Shown here one piece after another: positions 22,391 through 34,751 of a DNA stretch of 64,000 nt. Numbering within the stretch: the stretch's first letter is position 1; each line of letters starts with the position of its first letter. The notes below the pieces were generated by a model. It had not been told where the DNA came from and did no database searches. It worked only from the letters and a program-made list of their open reading frames with translations. The DNA is from Sodiomyces alkalinus F11 (taxonomy: Eukaryota; Ascomycota; Sordariomycetes; Glomerellales; Plectosphaerellaceae). The DNA is taken from contig NW_021167080.1 of the NCBI RefSeq assembly GCF_003711515.1, positions 6,280,346-6,344,345 of the forward strand, read 5' to 3'. The translations under genes were made by a program, and so were the position numbers.

Positions 22391-24179
22391 CAGTGGTCAT
22401 TATTTGACGATTCGATACCCGCCATGATAACATCGAGATGCAAGAGAGACGGGTATTTTTCGAGGTGGGAGATCTAAACCTAATTAGCGGGACGGGGTTA
22501 AACTTGAACATTGAGCCTACCTATGGAATATGCATAAGATGGAGATACTGGCATTACAAATACGTATTAGATGCTGCTCGCTGTCCATATAATTGTTACA
22601 TGTATTGGGATCCGTTCGTCTTCGAATTGCCCTTCAAAGGGCACAAGTTCAGGTAGGTCCCTAGGTACGTCCTTACTCCTGCATGCATACATATGTAAGG
22701 TGTGCTCGTCCATTGCGCCTATTCGCCTAATAATCGTACTTTGATAGATAATGACCCAACAAACAGCGTACGTTGTATGTATGTAGCTATGGTGCTTGCA
22801 ACCAGGGGGTCCCCAGGTTGAGGTATCCTAGCACCCCATAGCGCCGAAACCCATAGCGCCGAAACCTGGCCGATGCCCGGGCTACTCCTCCCGCCACCCG
22901 CAATATGCACCCCGATGAGCAATTTCCCTTTGCACCCCCTACCCCACTCCATAAAGCAAACGGTTGATGACTGTGTTTTTCGGAGATCAGATCGCATCCG
23001 CGAAGGCCGTTACCTCACCCCCTCGTCCAATGAACAACTAACTCGTACTGCTTACAGCGTACAAGTGCATGCATTGTGACGCCTTTTCTTCTTACCTAAT
23101 TAACCCACCCACCAACGATTCGTACCCAGTCACACCTCACTCGGGTATATCCAATCCACCTCCCACCACAACTCGACGCGGCGCCCTCTCCGACCCGACT
23201 GACCGTTGAGTGTTTTCCCAGCGTTCCCACCTTGCTCCGCGTGGCTTTTTGGCCGTATGTCCTGTTGGGCCGCCTCCTCTTCGCCCTCCCCTTCGCCCTC
23301 TCCGAAAAACCCACCCAGCACCCTGCTCTTGGTCTTTTTTTTTTTTGTCCTTCGACTTGACCCTGTCTAGACCCGGCTCCACGACTTGACCGGAGCCAAC
23401 TCGCATTCACACGCAACTTTTGCGCATCTGTGCAGAGTACTCCGTACAACCCAACGTACTTCGTAGATACGCTACGGTACCTCTATACCTTAGTATCTGC
23501 CGTATTTTCGTTACCTACCGGTACCCTACCTTAAACCTCCTGCAGCCTCACATTTCTCTATCAGCTATTTTCTATCTCCATTATTAGGTATCCTTTTACA
23601 TTTTTACATTTTTTTCTTTCTTTCTCAATTTACGTCTAATTTTGTCTTGTTATCTCCGCCCCCTCCTTCTTCCCCCCTGTCCCTTCCTCCTTGCTGCTTC
23701 TCCCCCGTTTTGGACCCGAGGCTAGCTTATCAAGGTACCTTACCTTATCTGTCTGTTCATCCTGGTCGGTACCTCCTTCCCGCCAACCTTGGCCTACGAG
23801 CCTTGCATTACCCTCAACAAACCATCTATCAAACCTCCTCTCCTCTCTTGCCACCCCCCTTTCTCTTCGGCCATGGGGTCTTAACTGAACTCGGAACTAA
23901 CAATTCCAAAAGGCATCGCGACCTCATCTGATCCTCCACGCATTGCACAGGATACCCTTCCTTGTTCGAAAGTCACAAGGGGCGAAACAAGCCCCGGCAA
24001 ACCCAGAAATTGCTTCAGGCTGCCATTCTCGCGAGCCCCAACCAAACGAGAATCCATCATATCTGCGACTCGAAGAGAACCGAGTCGCCTATCTTTTTTT
24101 TTCTTTTTTTTTCTTCTTTCTTCTTTTCTGTTTTTCTGTGTAGAGCCGCGGCTATCGGCTTGCTCCAAGAAAACACTTG
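22391..24179. promoter_or_regulatory. Interval and promoter region upstream of MED12
   Basis: No gene supported. There is a double 15-bp repeat (CATAGCGCCGAAACC) at about 22837-22868 and palindromic GTACTCCGTAC/GGTACCTTACC motifs at about 23428-23520 and 23733-23750. A long pyrimidine tract ends in GTGTAG at 24143 and could be the 3' splice site of an intron in the 5' leader. Confidence 0.4.
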
Positions 24180-24215
24180 ATGTTGGCCAGTGTTCCTCCT
24201 TATTACGCCCACTAG
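24180..24215 (+). other. Upstream ORF 1 in the MED12 leader (11 codons)
   Basis: ATG..TAG frame encoding MLASVPPYYAH, in a different frame from MED12. It lies 37 nt before the main start. Confidence 0.5.
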
Positions 24216-24223
24216 AAAACAGA

Positions 24224-24250
24224 ATGTCGCCGCCACCGAGCGCATCCTAG
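24224..24250 (+). other. Upstream ORF 2 in the MED12 leader (8 codons)
   Basis: ATG..TAG frame encoding MSPPPSAS. Its stop codon lies two bases before the MED12 ATG, which leaves very little room for ordinary reinitiation. Confidence 0.5.
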
Positions 24251-24252
24251 CT

Positions 24253-27200
24253 ATGACCTCTCGGACCCCGATGGGCGTCCAGCCGCGACCGCCTCAGCGA
24301 ACTTTGAGCAGCTCGGGCTTGACGGTCCAACGGCCTACGCAGCAGCGCGCCCTGTCCGCCCAGTACCTTCCCCAATCGCCCGCCCGCAAGGATAATTTTA
24401 TCGACCTGACTACCGACGCCAACGATGCTGCCGTGGCCCAGAACCGCTACGGGACCGCCCCCCGAAGGGGAGGTTCCCGCCTCAAGCTCGAGCTCTCCTC
24501 GAACAACGCGCTCGCCACTTCTTCCCAGCCTATCCTGGCCGAGTCACCCCAGTCTCTCACGCCTTCACGGTCTCTGTCTGTCAGGAACGACTCCTCCAGC
24601 CTCACCGACATGAACTCCCCGGCCTCGTCCAAGTCCCAGCCCATCGACATCGAGAACCTCCCGATGCCTATGCCGAAACGTCGCCCCAGGTTCGTCGTAC
24701 CCGCTGCGCCCCAGGTACCCCCGACCACAACGGCCGCCACAGCCCCGACTCCTAAAAAGGACGCTCGGCCGAAGCCCTATACCATGGAGGTTCCGCCCGC
24801 CGCTCCCCGGTACCTGTCCTTGCACCGACCGAAATCTGACGCGACCAAGGCGGCATATGGAGGTGGACTCTCCGCCACCAAGGACACGCGTGAAGGGGGA
24901 GCGGCCGACTTTTTCCCCTGGAAGGGGAACCACCCTGAAGACCGGCTCTCCGATTCTGTCATCAAGCAGGGCTACTTCGATAAGGCACCTGTTTCCCAGG
25001 CCGAGACCACGTCCGCGAAGAGCGCCATCTTCCCGGCCTTGAAGAACAAGAACGGCCTCAACTTGCTGTCGAGCATTTTCGTACACGTCATGAACCAGCG
25101 CAAGTATAACGGACAGATCACCACCCCGTCTACCTTTAAACCACCGCCCCGCGTCACCCTGACCGATACTAAGAGGGAGATTTGGATGCGCGACCTGGCC
25201 AATCCGGCCATATCTCTCCGTCGCCTCAGCCGCACCATTCCCCACGGAATTCGAGGGAAAGGCCTCCTCGACCATTGTTTGAACAAGAAGGTCCCCACTG
25301 AGCGAGCCGTCTGGCTCGTCCGCTGCGTGGGCGCCAATGATCTTAGGACCGTCAAGCGGAAAGGGGTCAATGGCGCCGTCGTCACCGGTGGCGAGATGAA
25401 ATGGCTTCGGGACTGGACCTTCTTCGTAGAACAATTTGTTGAGAGTGTTGTCGCCGCGTTTGGGGACCCGGACTGGAAAGCCAAGGTTCAATATGCGTGA
25501 GTGATGAGCTGCTAGCGCCCTTTTCCTTTTCCTTTCTTTTTTCCCTTTTTGTTGCCATCTTTTCCTTTCCCTTTTCCTGCACTAACTCCTTCTCGTCGTA
25601 ACCACAGCATCCGACTCGCCACTCATCTATACGCCGAACACCTTGTGGATCAGGATCATTACATGGACTGGCTCGTATCGGGTCTCGAGAATAGCACCCA
25701 TGCCAGGTTGCCCATGTGGATATTGATCACTCAAATCTACTGGAAGGACCTGCTCCAACTGCGGAAATACGGCCGCCGACTAGCCACCGCTCTCTTGAAT
25801 CACCTTAACACTGTACGTGGCTCTCGGTCAACATCGACTCTTCATGGGGAGGCCCGAACTAACCAACCGACACCATAGATACATAACGATCCCGATCGCG
25901 ACATCCTCGCTTCGTTGTCCACGAAGCTCTCATCCTTAGTGATCCCTCTCATCTCATCTTATCCCCATAACTTCTTATCCCCCGCTGCGTGGCTCAAATG
26001 TCGGGACGTCCTATTCGCATCTCTCCCTATCGACAGTGATGCAGCCCAAACCGCCTACAAAAACTTGAACTTACGAAATGAGAGGCTGGTGGCATCGACA
26101 AGCAAGTCGGAACCGGCGAAAAGACAAATACTGATCAAGCACCTGGACTCGACCTACCACTCCTTTCACGCGCCAGAACTTGCCGCCACTTGTTGGGCTG
26201 TCGGCGAAGACAAAGCCATGGTCGTGCGGACGGTTCTCGAGTGGTCGACCTCTTTCCACCGACCGGGCTTGGCCAAGGTCTATGTGGCTGCGAATCTACT
26301 ACGTACATGGGCCGCTCTCGATTTGGACGTCACCTCGTCTGTCCTCGACTTCCTCGATACAGCTCCTCCCCAGGCATCGTGTTCAAAGCGGCTCTTCTAC
26401 CAGCTCGTTGGCGAGTTGGTCCGGAGTAGCGTCTTCAACGTCCATCGTTATGTCGTTTGGACTATGACTCGCGGGATCTTAAGGCAAGCGTCCGATACAG
26501 AACCCGACGCGTCCTGCCCCTCTCGCTTACTAGTCGACCTCCCGCTACATGCCCTGAACTCTCAGTCGAGACGAACACGCGCAGACCTGCTGCGCCGCGC
26601 CGGATATGACGTGGCCGGAGAGGCAGACGATATAGGGGCCGCCTTGAAGCATATTCAGCACGCAATTGGGATACCCCTAGATCCGCAAGATCCCTTGGCA
26701 CAGCGAAAACCTCTAGCCTTGGGCAAAATTTGTCGCGCTGTCAGCAACAGTAGCCGAGCATTGCAAGCCGAGGTTGGGGCGAGGATGGCCCAGCTGTCGA
26801 GTTCCAATCACGTCAGTTTTCACATGTCTCTGGCCGCCTTCAACGCCATCCGCTCTATTCTCGAGGCCGCCCAGGATTTCGCGATGTTGGCCACAGTTGT
26901 AAAATCAACGATCGGGAGAGCTTCTGACCCTGACTTATTGGCCTCCTGTGCGGACACGGTTAACTTGCATCTCCCTGTTTTTCTGGCCCTGGGCGTGGCA
27001 AGGGACTTGTGCGACCTCCTTGTGGGAAAGATGCGCCTGTTGGCCAGCGACGACCATGCCATTCCTCCTCGCGTTATTCTAATGTCTCTGGTGAACTTGA
27101 CGGCGAGGATTCCGGGATTTTCGAGCACCGCTGTTCAGTTGCGCCAAGAGCTCCAACAACGAGATCGCGGGATAGCGATCGATGCCTGCTCTCCGGTGTC

Positions 27201-29121
27201 CGATACGACGGCCGCCGCCCGGCTGCAGGATTCGGAAGGCGAGCTGCACGACGAGATCGAGAAGCTTCTGTCAAGCGGCACTAGCGTTGACCGACCGACT
27301 ATGGATCGACTTTTCCACACGGTCGTCAGCCGGCTTGAGAGGTGCTGGGGAAAAGATGTCGACAAAACTCGCGCCTACAGTACGCTGCTTGCGAGACTCC
27401 GGGTCTTCGATCCCTCCCACTTCGACGTGCGCATGACGGACTGGGTACATCATGTTAGCACGCTGCGGTCTCGACCGGTGCTTGCAGACATATACCCGTT
27501 CCTCATTAGCTTGGGCTGCTTATCGTTCTCCATACTTATCACTACCACCTCAGTTGATGCGAACAAGCTGGTGGGAAGCACCGCACGACAAACCGGCTGC
27601 ACCTCGACGTACATGCAGGAGGCACTGCTGTTAGCCATGAATCCTCTATCTCCCAAGGCTCCGATGACGCCGGAGGAGGCGTACCGGTTCTATATTCAGC
27701 AAGGGGCTGTGCCGCAACAGCACCCGAAAGAAGTGACTGTGCTGGTCAGGAATGCTCTGATCGAGTACTCATTACTGCTCCAGCCAAACGCAGAGACATC
27801 TTCTCAGCGCCTCCTGGCCGACCCGAAAGTCCAGGACCGGCTTCTCGACTTGCTTCGACTGCTCGTCTTGAGCGACTCTCCTGCTACGGCGCAGATTCTC
27901 GGCGCCAAAGTGGCGGACGCTCCCCACAGCAGCCTGCTCGCCAACATTACGACCAGGCTTCTCGCCGGGGGTCAAGACCCGGATGCCCCAATGAGCTTCG
28001 AGACGGTTCTGGAGATGGCGAACGATTTTTCACTTCCTTTTTGCCAGCTCAAACTATCCATCGGACTGACATCGAACAAGGCGACAGGGGGGAACGGCGA
28101 GAATCAGGCACCGTCTCGCATCGACATGCTCTCCAAAGCCTTGGATCAAGCGGTCGACACCAAGAACATGATGTGGACGAGTGTGCTCCCTTACCTCAGC
28201 GAGGAAATCACCGAACATCTCCGGAGACAAGCCCAGGCGCGCTTTCTTTCCCTGTTCCCTTCTCCCAGGACGCCATCTTCGTCGGACACGGCTCCAACCT
28301 CAACGTCGGGTCCCGATGTCCTGTCGACGGAGACGGTTCGCCTTTCGGAAAGTTTTCTGTCCGTGGTAGAGTCGATCATCCGTGGTCGACCTGCGCTGAG
28401 GGTGTCGCTTCTCAATCACCCCATGGTGGAGAAGCTAACAGAGCTTTGGGAGCTGCTGTTCACAGGTGGCGAAAACAGAGAGCTCCGAGCGGCGATTCTC
28501 TGCCATTGGCTCCCTGCGCTGGTCAAGTTCATTGCGCTGCATACGGCGACAAACGAGTCGGCACCAGCAGCTAATTCGACTGCCGCTTCTAACGCCGCCA
28601 ACAATGCCAATACGGTAAAACCACCGACGACCGCGCCCGCTAGCGATGTGCGGGCGCGCATGGTCGTGGCTCTCGCGGGCGTGACGCTCGAACTCGACAA
28701 CCTGAGTGCCGAAGAAGACCCGAAGACAGAAGGCCTTCGCGAGTCCGTTCTCGACTTGGCCCTCGTCCTAGTCGACAACCTACCCGAAGAAGGCCGGCAA
28801 AAATGCATCCGGGCCGTGCTGACCGGTGGAAGTCTGCAGAGCCCGGTGACGTCGGATGCGCGGCTGCGGTACCTCTTCAGTTACACGCGACGTTGGATGG
28901 AGCAGTTTGTGCTGGCTCATCGCCTACCGTCCAGCGGCGGCGGCACGGGGACGACGCAGGTGGCTACCCGGCCCAAAGTGCCGATTAGTCTTCAAGGCTC
29001 GGAGAAGCTGACGCCATACGTGTTTCGACGGTGGGAAATGCTCAGCGAGCCAACGCCGATTGTTGGCGAGAACGACACGGCGCTCAGCCTGTCGTTGTTC
29101 GAGGCCATCAAACTGCAATGA
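24253..29121 (+). CDS. MED12: Mediator complex subunit 12 (Srb8)
   Basis: Predicted 1563-residue subunit of the Mediator CDK8 kinase module (with CDK8, cyclin C and MED13), acting in the nucleus to tune RNA polymerase II transcription. Exons: 24253-25496, 25608-25812, 25879-29121. The start is the first in-frame ATG after the preceding stop and begins MTSRTPMGVQ, as I recall for filamentous-fungal Srb8. The Med12 domain lies at about residues 297-365, with KREIWMRDLANPAISLRRLS, RTIPHGIRGKGLLDHCL and RAVWLVRCVGANDLR. After it the protein is long and helical, with no enzyme motifs, as expected. An Ala/Asn-rich linker sits near residue 1380. Length is typical for filamentous fungi. Two tiny upstream ORFs precede the start. 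Confidence 0.95.
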
Positions 29122-30289
29122 TGAAGTGATTATGGGGGGGAAACATCATCTCATACAACTACCCTTTGGCTGTAAGATGAGTGTAGAAGAGCAGGAAGAG
29201 AGCAACCCATTGAGTACCTCACGAGCGGCGGAAAGCGGCATTATGATTTAGGAAGCGATGGATGCATGCGGTAGTGGTATTCGGCAAGGGACTTTTGTCG
29301 ATCCGGGCCTCCTCTTCAAGGCAATTTTATCAGGGGGGAGGGGGATAGACCATGTTTACAGGGTTTCGGCGTAATATATTTGTAACTACTCGATGACGAC
29401 AGGCTTCTCGCCCTACATTTTTTTCTACGGCGTGGGTATGGGTTTCGCGGGAAACATTTCACGAGGATTCCCAAAATACGATCACGATGGCTCTTTTTCA
29501 CGGCTTCACACTAGACACAACGAAACCTCGACATGGCACCATACGATTGAACGACGGTGCACCTCCAGACGGGAATACATACTTGATCGATGAGGACGCC
29601 TGTCCTTTTTACACCGGATCCCAGCCAGACCACGGATGATTCAAGAAGCACGAAGGTTCGTTATCTTTAGAGATATTTGAAGACAATATCTTCGCATCGC
29701 GCGGCACAAGGTCGCATCAGACACGGAAAACGGGAACCCAAAAGTCGGAAAGCGCAGCAACACGCAATGGGGCGTCAGCAGCGACTTGGAAGACGTAGGT
29801 GCCATCATAACTGGGGACCCCCTTTTCTTGGTTGTTTTTGTTTTGCTCCCCGAACCAGCAAAAGAGAAGACTGAGAAGTGGTCCTTAACTACGCTGCCAA
29901 GGTAACCGAACGCCCTCGCAAGAAAATTCGCGTACAGGGCTTTTCCGCAGAGAGAGCGCCGTCGCCCTGCTTTCCACTCTCCCGACTCCATGCGAAGAGG
30001 ACGGAGAGAATTAGAAAACACCAGACGAAAGAAAATGAAGAAACAAGAGCACAAAGCACAAAGCCGCGCAAAGGAGACAGAGCAGGCTAGTATACAAAGA
30101 AAACGCAGTATTCAGACGTATGACAGTCAGTCCGTCGCCAATAGGTTTCAAACCTCGAACGAAAAAGAAGAAAAAAATACTCGCAGTCCCTCATTACCGG
30201 CCAAGCGTCATTTCAGATTTGAGCGATTTCCCCCCCCCCCCAAGCGGGGGGCTCTCGGATCCCTCGGCGGGAGGGAGGGAAACATACCA
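29122..30289. other. Interval between convergent MED12 and RhoGAP genes
   Basis: No gene supported. It holds both 3' flanks; a C run followed by a G run lies at about 30230-30250. Confidence 0.5.
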
Positions 30290-33248
30290 CTAGTCGTCGT
30301 CGAAAATCTGGAAGGTGTTCTGTAGAATGGTGTCGATGGCCTTGATCTGCCAGCCGGCGTCGGCAATGCTCGTGCTCGGATCGCTTCCCATGAGTGTGGG
30401 GCCGAGGATCACTGCCAGGTTATGGCTGTTCATGCGGTTGATGTGCGAATTGTCCATGACCCTGTGGAGGTGCAGGGTCAGGGCACGCATGGTGGCGTAG
30501 TTGGGATCGGGGAGGCCGTTGATGATGGCGTGTAGCGAGTCGCGGCGCACAATGTCATCTTCGTGTTCTATGGCAGTGTCAGCAGAGACGAAGAAGAAGA
30601 AGAAGAAGAAGAAGAAGAAGAAGAAGAAGAAACAGGGAAAGGAGAAGAAACGTACTGGCTGCCTCGATCAAGGCGGCATGTTGCTCCAATGTGAGCAGAG
30701 GGTCGGGGAGATCGCGGAAAAACTGCTTCAACAGGCCCGTAACGCTGTTGACATCGTGGTAGAAGTTCTCCGGATTCCTAAAGTCGAGGGCGGGATTGCT
30801 CGAATCGGTGTCGAACATGTTCTTGAGCTTGTTGATGTGGTTCATGGACCCGGACTGGCGATAGATGCCCTCGAGGCCGAGGCCGAACAGGTCGACGGCC
30901 TGGATGCACTGATAGACCACCATGGGCACGGCCAACCCGTCGCGCTCGTACAGCTTATTTAGGGGCATGCCGAACACTGGCCTAGAGGGTACCGGCGAGC
31001 CCGAGGGAGGCGGCGACGGACGGCTCTGCTGCGCTTGCGGTGACGCCTGAGACCCGGCACCGGCCGGAACGACCGGGGCTTGTGCCGGCCTAGGCGATCC
31101 CGCTGGGGGGTGCTGCTGCAAAGGATTGGCTCCTCCCTGCCACGCCTGGTACTGTCCTTGGGACGGTGGTCCCTGGGCCTGCTGCGGATGTGGGGGTTGG
31201 GGTTGGGGTTGGGGTTGGGGTTGGGCGAGGGGAGGCGGCGGACCTTGTGTCGACTGTGGGGATGGGGCCTGCTGGAAAGGAAGCGCCCCGAGTTGCGGGG
31301 GTCCTTGGGAGCTCGCCGAGTTTGAGTACGTGGCCGACGGGAGAGCAGAGTTGCGAGACGGCGGCCCCTGCTGCCGACGGAGAGAGGGATCCCCTGCCGG
31401 GGGCATGCTGTTGCCGTAGCTGACGCTCCTGCTGTGGGGGGAAGACGGCGGGTAGTTCTGGTGCGCAGGGTGGGGGCCCGGAGGCGGCATTGGACCGGGG
31501 GGTTGGAATCCTTGGCCCTGAGGAGGACCACCCTGGGGAAAGCCGCCATGGGGTCCGCCATGAGGTCCGCCATATGGCCCGCCGGGAGGGCCACCCTGAG
31601 GTCCGCCCATGGGATTCTGGAACGTGCTAGATCGGTTAGGAGGGGGCATCTGCTGTGGTGGACCTTGTCCCTGACCCCCAGGCTGTACAGGAAATTGGCC
31701 ACGGGGCGGTCCCCCCCTGGGCGACATTTGCGAATGTTGAGCCATCTGGGGGGGCTGCTGACTGTAAGGTTGCTGCTGACCCAGGGGTGCTGGCTGTGGC
31801 TGTGAAAGGACCGGGTGCCGCTCATACTTGAGCTCTCCCTGTTTAGGGGGAAGCCTGGTGTGGTGGCTCGCGACGAAGTCGTTCAGATCCCTCTCGTTGT
31901 TAACAGCGAGTGCAGCGTCCCGCAAGCTGCGGGTGGCAGGCGGCTCTCCACTCTTGCCCCTGATCGGGCTGATGGTCAAACCGTTGCTGAGGAGCAGCTT
32001 CTCACTGAACGAAGCTGTGTAGATTATTAGCAAGTCTGAGAGGACCATCCGGAGGGGAACGGGGAACGGGGAACGGGGACCTATACCGAACTTTTGGAGC
32101 TGCAGCGTCACTCCAGAATCCGTCTCCTTAACCAACTCCTGGAGAGCCTTGATGGCCTCGGGTCTCGTCCGGGTGATGAGCTCAGACCGCTCGGCCTGGA
32201 GATGCTGGACCTTTCCGTGATAATCCTGGTCGGCGCCCTGTACTTTTCGCAGTAGATCCTCCTCGAGGGCCGGACCGGATTTGGACTTCAGGCTGAACAT
32301 CTTTCCGCCCTGGCGGCTGGTGTCTCCGGTACGGACCCGGTCGTACTCCTCGGCCAGGGAGTCGTATTTGGTCTTGGCCTTGCGCAGCACGGCCTCGAGG
32401 TCGGCGACGCGCTGCTCGGGGGCGAGGCCGTTGGCCTTCCACCCTTTCCTGCTCCGCTCGGCGACGGCGGCCAGTTCCATCAGGTCGTCGTGCATGGCGT
32501 GCAGGGAGGCGGCGAATTGCATGCCGTTCTCGGCCATCCGCTCGTGGATGTACATCATCTCGGCGTAGGACTGGGCAAAGGTTCCCTGCCTGTGGTCTGG
32601 TTGGGACATGACGTCGTGGCTCAGGCGCGCGAGCTTCTTGAGGGAGGTAGCGTGGGATTCTTCGATGGAGGAACGTTTCTTGAGGAAAAGGGCGAATTCC
32701 TGTACGGCAGCAAGCAACGGCAAAGAGGCGTCAGCAATCGGGGCCTGCCTGCGCAGGAAGAAATGGGAGAGCCATCACAGGCGGGGGTTGTCGGGCACGT
32801 ACCTTTGCGGAAGCTATACTGGCTTTCAACTGATTGAGCATGGTAGAGATACCGATCTAGGCTTCTGTCAGCGTGCCTGGCGCCTGTCATGGCCTCAAGT
32901 AAAGTTCGAGTTGGGATTTACCTCTGAGGAGAGGACCTCTTGCACATATGCAGGCGCATCGTTGTTGTCCTTTGCCGGAACGGGAACGGGGGCGGGAGAG
33001 GGAGAGGGAGAGGGAGCGGGAGCGGCGGCAGCAGAGGGGGCGACTGTAGAAAGCGGCGGCTGTACTGGGCCACCAGAGCCCTCATTACCAGGCGCTGTAT
33101 CTGGTATCCCATTCTGGGGAGAAGTCGCCGGAGGAGGAGCAGAAACAGAGCTGGTTGGATTCGTTACGGACATGCTGCCGGTTCTGTCGTGTGTGGGTTG
33201 ACTTGAAGCGAGCTGCTCCTGGGGGGCAGACGTCTGAAGGTCGGGCAT
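30290..33248 (-). CDS. RGD1: F-BAR and RhoGAP domain protein (Rgd1-like)
   Basis: Predicted 876-residue GTPase-activating protein for Rho-type GTPases, which binds curved membrane through its F-BAR domain. Minus-strand exons: 33248-32922, 32856-32803 (54 nt), 32699-32087, 32014-30656, 30567-30290. The N-terminal 109 residues are Pro/Ser/Ala-rich. The F-BAR runs from IGISTMLNQLKASIASAK to about residue 330. A Pro/Gln/Gly-rich linker of about 300 residues follows, including a PQPQPQ run. The RhoGAP domain is at about 680-870, with the arginine finger in GIYRQSGS and the motifs LLKQFFRDLPDPLLT and NLAVILGPTLM. Yeast Rgd1 (about 670 residues) acts on Rho3 and Rho4; the target here is inferred. 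The last intron holds a GAA microsatellite. Confidence 0.93.
30588..30632 (+). repeat. (GAA)n microsatellite in an intron
   Basis: About 15 AAG/GAA units on the + strand. On the transcribed strand this supplies the polypyrimidine tract of the last intron of the RhoGAP gene. Confidence 0.95.
31192..31226 (+). repeat. (GGGGTT)n repeat, potential G-quadruplex
   Basis: Five GGGGTT-like units followed by more G runs on the + strand. It is coding sequence of the RhoGAP gene on the minus strand (Pro-Gln repeat). Confidence 0.85.
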
Positions 33249-34751
33249 GGCGAGTGAGGAAGCGAGACGGATCAGGGGTCAAATCTCTTTCTCTCTATCT
33301 ACTTATTTCGTCGCTGGCAGTGAAAAGAAGAAAAAAGAAGGTGATAGCGACACAGGTGAAAATCGGGTTGTAGGAAGCCGGCACCGTTGCGCAATTGTGT
33401 ATGGCGCTTCAGGGTTTGTTCGTACGACGTGGTACCGGGAGGAATCATGCAAGGACGCGATCAACGAGAGAGCCGACGCAACGAGGTCGGGAATAGGAAT
33501 AGGAGGGGAAGCGAGTGTCGTCCAGTCTTGGGGGTTTGTTCGACCGCCAACGTTTTGCGGGAGTTGTTTCCTGCCGGGCGTTGGCGAATATCAGGGGTAG
33601 GCCGTTGTTCAAAGACCGAGATGCCCGAGCTTCGCACGTAAACAAGAATGAATGGTATCGGATGCGAGGAGGCCGAGGAGGTAAAACGCAGCTAGGTAAG
33701 TTACGGGCGGGCGAGACCTTGCGCCGGTCGACTGTAAAGGCTGTGATAAAAAGAGCAATTGAAGGGGGGGGTATTTTTATTTGCCCGAAGAAAGGCAATA
33801 ATGTGTTGAAGGATTGTTGGCAGTGCTGCGTGTTGCGTTAAGTTGGATTGAGGGTTGGTTGCGTATTGTGTTGCGTGGTCGTTGCTGGGGCGGGCTGTGA
33901 TTAGGTAACGTGTACATCATAATGTTCACACCAAATTGAAGAACTTCGAGACATCGCGGGCCGGTAATAAAAACTCCGCAATTCGCCCATTCCACGTCGA
34001 ATCCCTCTGGACGGATGTACAGACAGACGTAGCTACGGAGTACCTAAGGTAAGGTACCTTGTCGTCGAGACGGGGTCGGCAATAGATGTAATTTAAGGCA
34101 ATTCTCGAGATATTTTTTATTCTCGAGATATTTTTCATGATATAAACCCTTACCACACTCTCTATTCTCTCCACACATTTGTCGTCTTGTCGTCTTGAGA
34201 CTTGACAGACATGGATGGAAGAATCAAGATGCCTTTAATACTTCGTCCCTCGCAAAGATTAAGCTAAGTACACTACAAGTACAGGTAATTAAGACCCACG
34301 TGCCGTCGATCACGCACTTCGGTGTGTCAGAATCCTACTACGACCCTCCGCATTCTGTGTTCCAGGTCCGTCTCAGTTTCAAAAATTTCGTCCTCGTTAC
34401 GCCCTCGCTCTCCAGGCTGTTCCGTCCTTTGTAGCTCGAGTGTCCTTGACGGGAATGGTGGAGTCACCAACTACCGAGTACAATGCAACCTCATCCTGTC
34501 TGTCCCGAGTCCCCGACTTCTCTGCCTTCATGAACCGATCGATTATGGGGCTTTCATATTCAGCTTTGACGGCGAATCCTCAAGTACCTTAGGTATGACA
34601 ACGGTCTACGTATATTCTAAACTTCTTAAGGCCTTTTCACTTTGCCAGACGCCGAGAAAAAAACCAAGCCATACACAGTGAAAGATCACTCGGCATTAAG
34701 AAGAAAAAAAGGAAGAAGAAAAAAAAGAAGAAGAAAAAAACCTCGCTTTTC
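33249..34751. other. RhoGAP promoter region and 3' flank of CMS1
   Basis: No gene supported. A CTAAGGTAAGGTACCTT motif cluster lies at 34033-34060, two copies of TTCTCGAGATATTTTT at 34103-34135, and a purine tract at 34699-34740. Confidence 0.45.

Noticed and set aside
22438..22656. 72-codon frame just right of the transposon
   Set aside because: No signal, domain or splice context; the composition is that of non-coding AT-rich flank.
24190..24252. N-terminal extension of MED12 by 21 codons
   Set aside because: The extension begins with GTG, not ATG; the first in-frame ATG is 24253 and fits the usual Srb8 start.
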